Part shown: piece by piece, positions 13,901 through 14,766 of the stretch
Numbering within the stretch: position 1 is the stretch's first letter
How the letters are laid out: every line of letters begins with the position of its first letter
NCBI GenBank assembly: GCA_964649415.1
Contig: CAZYSK010000119.1
Span: 1-14,766 of the forward strand
Length of the DNA: 14,766 bases
Direction: 5' to 3'
Source of the DNA: CAZYSK01 sp964649415
GTDB taxonomy: Bacteria > Chloroflexota > Anaerolineae > B4-G1
Program-made: the position numbers and the translations under genes
The notes under the pieces: model-generated
The model's database searches: none
Seen by the model: the letters and a program-made list of their open reading frames with translations, nothing else
What the model was told of the DNA's origin: nothing

Positions 13901-14102
13901 CATTGGGTGGCAGATAACCACTTACGTTGCGTAGGATCGAAGTCTTGCCCATACGTCGATGACCAAAGAGAACCACAGAATGGGGTTGCTGACGTAGAGC
14001 CCATAGCTCTTTGAGATCATTCAGAATATCATCCCGCCCGACGAACGAGTCACCCCTTACCGGAGGACCGGTGATATAAGGATTGTTCATTTTATCTCTC
14101 AT
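7995..14102 (-). CDS. Giant NLR-like protein: STAND-TIR-CHAT-NB-ARC-TPR with C-terminal triplicated module
   Basis: A 2035-residue single frame. Domains in order: (1) STAND-type NTPase, about 6-260, Walker A GHRRMGKTS (47-55), Walker B LIIALDEFE (135-143), then a winged helix to about 370; (2) TIR, about 378-505, with LYISYTD, and EEIEFA placing Glu448 at the NADase catalytic position; (3) CHAT protease, about 530-905, with LPWELL, the FDGHG His755 and the NACQS Cys801 dyad; (4) a P/T/S/Q linker, 913-948; (5) NB-ARC-like NTPase, about 964-1330, Walker A GFGGMGKTA (991-999), LVILDNFE, LLITTRD and GGHPLSL; (6) TPRs, about 1385-1740; (7) three divergent copies of an approximately 75-residue helical module. 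Expected role: cytosolic sensor that oligomerises on a trigger and activates NAD+ cleavage and/or proteolysis, as in bacterial conflict systems. ATG at 14090 (MNNPY) may be the real start. DNA encoding residues 1-540 is far lower in GC than the rest. No signal peptide. Confidence 0.88.
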   Translation of the reverse strand: MRDKMNNPYITGPPVRGDSFVGRDDILNDLKELWALRQQPHSVVLFGHRRMGKTSILRNVSGYLPPNVRVAYLDVAEIGGLADGTAGILIELSDVIAQATGVESLPDADFMSLPYPSFKRYCRKVDSALGEQGRLIIALDEFEHLEYLIAHELLSPKFLDTLRSLAQMSPRIAFALAGLHTLDEISGIYAHPFFSSFTGVRVGFLTLEAVRQLLIHPAGHSLDYSSEAIERIYALTSGQPYLVQSVGSELFERYEERSEKQASPQGFSLEDIEIVTNRADFYEQSSYYFTGVWGQAGCGAPGQQVVLVELASCPQGLTQDDLRKSTELTKVELQEALGTLERHDVIFQKDGHCHITVKMFRRWVLISHSSLGSRVDKPLYISYTDIEQDRIAPLVSKLKEMGITVRYSSDLTSDRSLSPKTEDSISEARAVIVAVSPGAMTSKGVREEIEFAVSKGKHLIPLLVRPSDTVLAPLTSLNWTYAKKGKGREPIPGLLAALWNEASPYLNSPDEFPLPRPTAPLSLVSARSPLELAVHFTSDERDQTSPIDVRLFRPDTGNWTEPVAFEPPLGDEVLADLRWYLEVFSTWPTGPDHERAARIEAQMENWGRALLDSITPDHEAAQVWRYFVDIPSDGKLVTIDAIDPRVLRLPWELLADEGGHLFSAGIGVRRRLKKIAGTQVKPFALPVRVLVVVSRPKGASFIDPRAVSRPLLDALDTLGDRVATEFLYPPTLKELTDRLRDRAAPPVHVVHFDGHGVYDADLGLGYLLFEKGNHQRDRVDANRLGTLLNHCGVPLMVLNACQSAAQEEANPYASVAARLIRAGVGSVLAMNYSVLVAAARKFVEAFYGGLAGGLSVGRAVDEGRYALYADVERHTVTRPNKKGDMVELTIRLIDWFLPALYQQSTDPVVFQTNLPISQPTTLPISQPTTLPTSQSTTPPPSQPPPPPPALTDPNAPGGLPAPPRHGFHGRAREMLRLERALAEHRAVVLHGFGGMGKTALAAEAGRWFHRTRRFPGGAAFVSFEHGGSLDQLCSWVAQSVSGDKNYLLHKDDPVAAVGQLLRERPALVILDNFESVIGPDPLMPPEELIEVLDAVWRWTSPESRTTHHAPRLLITTRDTTFNDARFAPSKHCAHVALGGLATPDALELAAAVLDDHGIDRAAIPRQELVDLMAHLGGHPLSLTLVLPHLREYTPAELSARFEELLPGFTQGQAAERNESLAVSLEFSLRRLGEETRAALPDLAVFQGGCMEYDLLAITGMDEELWRAARAELEAAALVTAESVPGVTVPFIRFHPTLAPYLATLLAAERRAELEERYWRRYHALANYLYNADTQTPHQARAIALREMPNLRRALDLALARAAADADAAAEAVDFATRIAKFLDNFGRWRERDAMMARIANSGLRIANGEGLTKAEYMLLSQQGETLWQQGRAAEAEKVFHGLLARLEGEAAYDADYDRAMTLIRLGRCLAAQGRPAQAIEFHRRALAGFERLSESSESAKKMAAACHVDWADNLTAIGQFNEAEEHYETALPILREIDDHRSVGATLGQLGTLALERGELGQARERYAEALETFRALGEPREEAVWWHQLGRVAEEAAERGSGDWDEAERCYRESLKLEEQMNNPKGVAQTCNQLALVAVGAGRPADAERWYLRAIELGKELRYYAELGKWLSNLADLYLSQGRLDEAESYARRAAEIKETLDLSAAPWTTYAILAQIAEARGRAEEAARWRRKEQESYAAYAGSSHVVQQLQPLIQPVVAACQGNEEARAVLEPILQAVERADEELARAIHRVLDGERNAEILTADLGRSAIVIRTILAQLSGEVPPTPQTAQASSPPEEGTGRGSSAGAGAEAALAHLRQQWAPVIGAVVAVAQAGAPVPADLDAFLDQMGDTDDWRALVAVLRRILAGERDPERLLPGLDATDTLIVGEVLRGLGVETGTPPLLEPGAASQQIGLDDLFHMVSQACRPDAPPGLGEQLYALTHRFSRDPNAPPDVQALGRALNRILSGDRDPDLSALPPELVQAVRRLLEAI
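9882..9914. repeat. ATTCGCAATTCGCA-type tract in frame in the TPR region
   Basis: ATTCGCAATTCGCA, then ACCCGCT, then ATTCGCAATTCG again: a short direct-repeat tract with AT-rich words in GC-rich coding DNA. It encodes RIANSGLRIANG at residues 1397-1407 of the giant protein, in an otherwise helical TPR stretch. Confidence 0.75.
10770..10800. repeat. GTGGTGCGTGAT-type tract in frame in the NB-ARC domain
   Basis: CGTGGTGCGTGATGCGTGG followed by TGCGTGATTCG is a near-duplicated 15-mer. It encodes SRTTHHAPR at about residues 1103-1111, in the surface loop just before the LLITTRD strand. Related NB-ARC proteins usually have a short Gly/Pro turn at this place. It looks like an in-frame repeat insertion. 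Confidence 0.7.
11259..11366. repeat. Coding microsatellite forming the CHAT/NB-ARC linker
   Basis: On the minus strand it has words such as CCAATCTACCA, CCCAACCTACCACC and TTACCAATCTCC, grading into a C-rich end. The words and the gradient match the intergenic tract at 5439-5543. It encodes LPISQPTTLPISQPTT, a further TSQSTT, and a polyproline end, i.e. the whole flexible linker (913-948) between the protease and the second NTPase. Confidence 0.85.
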
Positions 14103-14133
14103 TTCCCTGCACTACTGACCCGTGCACAGCTTT

Positions 14134-14274
14134 CTAGACTTTCACCCAGGTGGCAACTTGCCCATCAGATAGATCCAGTGCCACGGATAGGAGCTGTGAG
14201 TCCCTCGTAGGGTTTTTCGCGTTGAGAGCTCGTGAAATGCGCTCAATCTCTCCAATAAGGAAGTTCGGCTTCAT
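14134..14274 (-). CDS. Small hypothetical protein (46 residues)
   Basis: ATG at 14272-14274 to TAG at 14134-14136 encodes MKPNFLIGEIERISRALNAK, then NPTRDSQLLSVALDLSDGQV, then ATWVKV. It begins five bases after the stop of the upstream NTPase fragment and ends 31 bases before the giant gene, filling the space as expected for a genuine operon member. Hydrophilic helix-forming N-terminus, no cysteines, no membrane segment. I do not recognise it. There is no strong Shine-Dalgarno, so translation may be coupled to the upstream frame. It could be an adaptor or regulator of the giant protein, or a detached C-terminal piece of the upstream NTPase. Confidence 0.5.
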   Translation of the reverse strand: MKPNFLIGEIERISRALNAKNPTRDSQLLSVALDLSDGQVATWVKV

Positions 14275-14279
14275 TCGGA

Positions 14280-14720
14280 TCACTGAAGCCTCATATGGCA
14301 TTCATAGGCGTCGTAGCAGAGCTCCATCAGGCGCATAGGATTGCCCTTGCTCTCTCTTGTCAGTTGAAGGATTTCTTCTTCAGCAAAACGAACAGGGGTG
14401 GGAGCTAGACGTTTATCAATGAACTCACGAACAGTCTCTTCGCTCCAAGGCCTCACATCTATCTGTTTGCAGATATTGTAAAAAGGAGACGGTTCTCTTG
14501 GCTTTTCGGGAAAGAGACGTTCCAAAGGTGTGCTGGAGGCCAGAACCAGTTTCAGAGGGGTCTCGTGTCCTCCGTTAGCAAAGGACCGTAATTGAGAACG
14601 TAGTGGAACAGTGAACCCCTCCCAAGTCATCACTTCTAGTTCATCTAGAATCAGCAGCAATTTCAGATCCTTTAGCGCTCGCTTCAATGCAGTACCTTTG
14701 CATGTTGAAACCCCTATGTG
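14280..14720 (-). pseudogene. STAND/AAA-type NTPase fragment lacking its P-loop
   Basis: The frame is open from after a TAG at 14721-14723 to TGA at 14280. It encodes Walker B LLLILDELE, then SQLRSFAN, LVLASSTPLERLF, SPFYNI, VRPWSEETVREFID, and EILQLTRESKGNPMRLMEL. This is the second half of the same NTPase class as the N-terminus of the giant protein (compare LIIALDEFE, TLRSLAQ, HPFFSSF, LTSGQPYLV). No Walker A is present and there is no ATG. A TTG at 14685-14687 with AAAGG seven bases upstream could give a 135-residue P-loop-less product. Bases upstream (14724-14766) are AT-rich and look non-coding. It is more likely a 5'-truncated gene than a functional one, but a real short protein cannot be excluded. 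Confidence 0.55.
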
Positions 14721-14766
14721 CTAATATGAGTGAGACAACTCTCCTTGAGAATTTAGGGTATAATGG

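Noticed and set aside
14726..14766. Plus-strand ATG opening a frame (MSETTLLENLGYN) to the window edge
   Set aside because: Only 13 codons are visible, with no ribosome site, and it is too short to support.

Overview
The window looks like a gene-dense, high-GC chromosomal segment of a Chloroflexota-type bacterium, probably from a metagenome assembly because it contains a 100-N scaffold gap inside tandem repeats. The taxonomic call is an inference from three things. They are the huge CHAT/NB-ARC/TPR protein, the PA14-repeat exoprotein, and many short palindromic or locally patterned repeats of the kind common in Anaerolineae and Chloroflexia genomes. There are no rRNA genes or other markers here to test it. 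I found no tRNA, CRISPR array or transposase gene.

Layout. Bases 1-558 hold a 74-bp tandem repeat interrupted by the gap, plus hairpins. Bases 559-4090 are a minus-strand cluster read right to left: a Zn-dependent PLC-like metal-binding protein, galE, a family-4 glycosyltransferase whose ATG overlaps the galE stop, and a pentapeptide-repeat protein. Divergently, 4166-5374 is a compact peroxide/iron-stress operon: a consensus sigma70 promoter, a 6-1-6 Fur-family operator, a PerR-type repressor, and a Dps-like ferritin with two conserved-looking cysteines. Bases 5529-7442 hold a secreted protein with four PA14 domains under its own promoter. Bases 7443-7994 are a repeat-filled intergenic region between convergent genes, with a possible remnant of an LVIVD-type propeller.

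The right half (7995-14102, minus) is a single 2035-residue protein: STAND-type P-loop NTPase + winged helix, a TIR domain, a CHAT (caspase-like) protease domain, a Pro/Thr/Ser linker, a second NB-ARC-like NTPase + winged helix, TPRs, and three divergent copies of a C-terminal helical module. It therefore has two NTPase switches and two candidate death effectors (an NADase-type TIR and a protease) in one chain. It resembles the NLR-like conflict and immunity proteins of bacteria. Upstream in the same direction lie a 46-residue ORF and a P-loop-less fragment of a related NTPase.

Two themes stand out. First, the N-terminal STAND-TIR part and everything upstream of it is about 40-55% GC, while the CHAT-to-C-terminus part is about 70% GC. 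The switch falls near base 12480, at the domain boundary where a normal CHAT protein would begin, so the gene looks like an in-frame fusion of an acquired module to a resident gene. Second, several unrelated short-repeat families sit in frame inside genes: two in the glycosyltransferase, three copies in the PA14 gene, and three patterned tracts in the giant gene. In each case they add extra residues at what look like domain edges or loops without breaking the reading frame.
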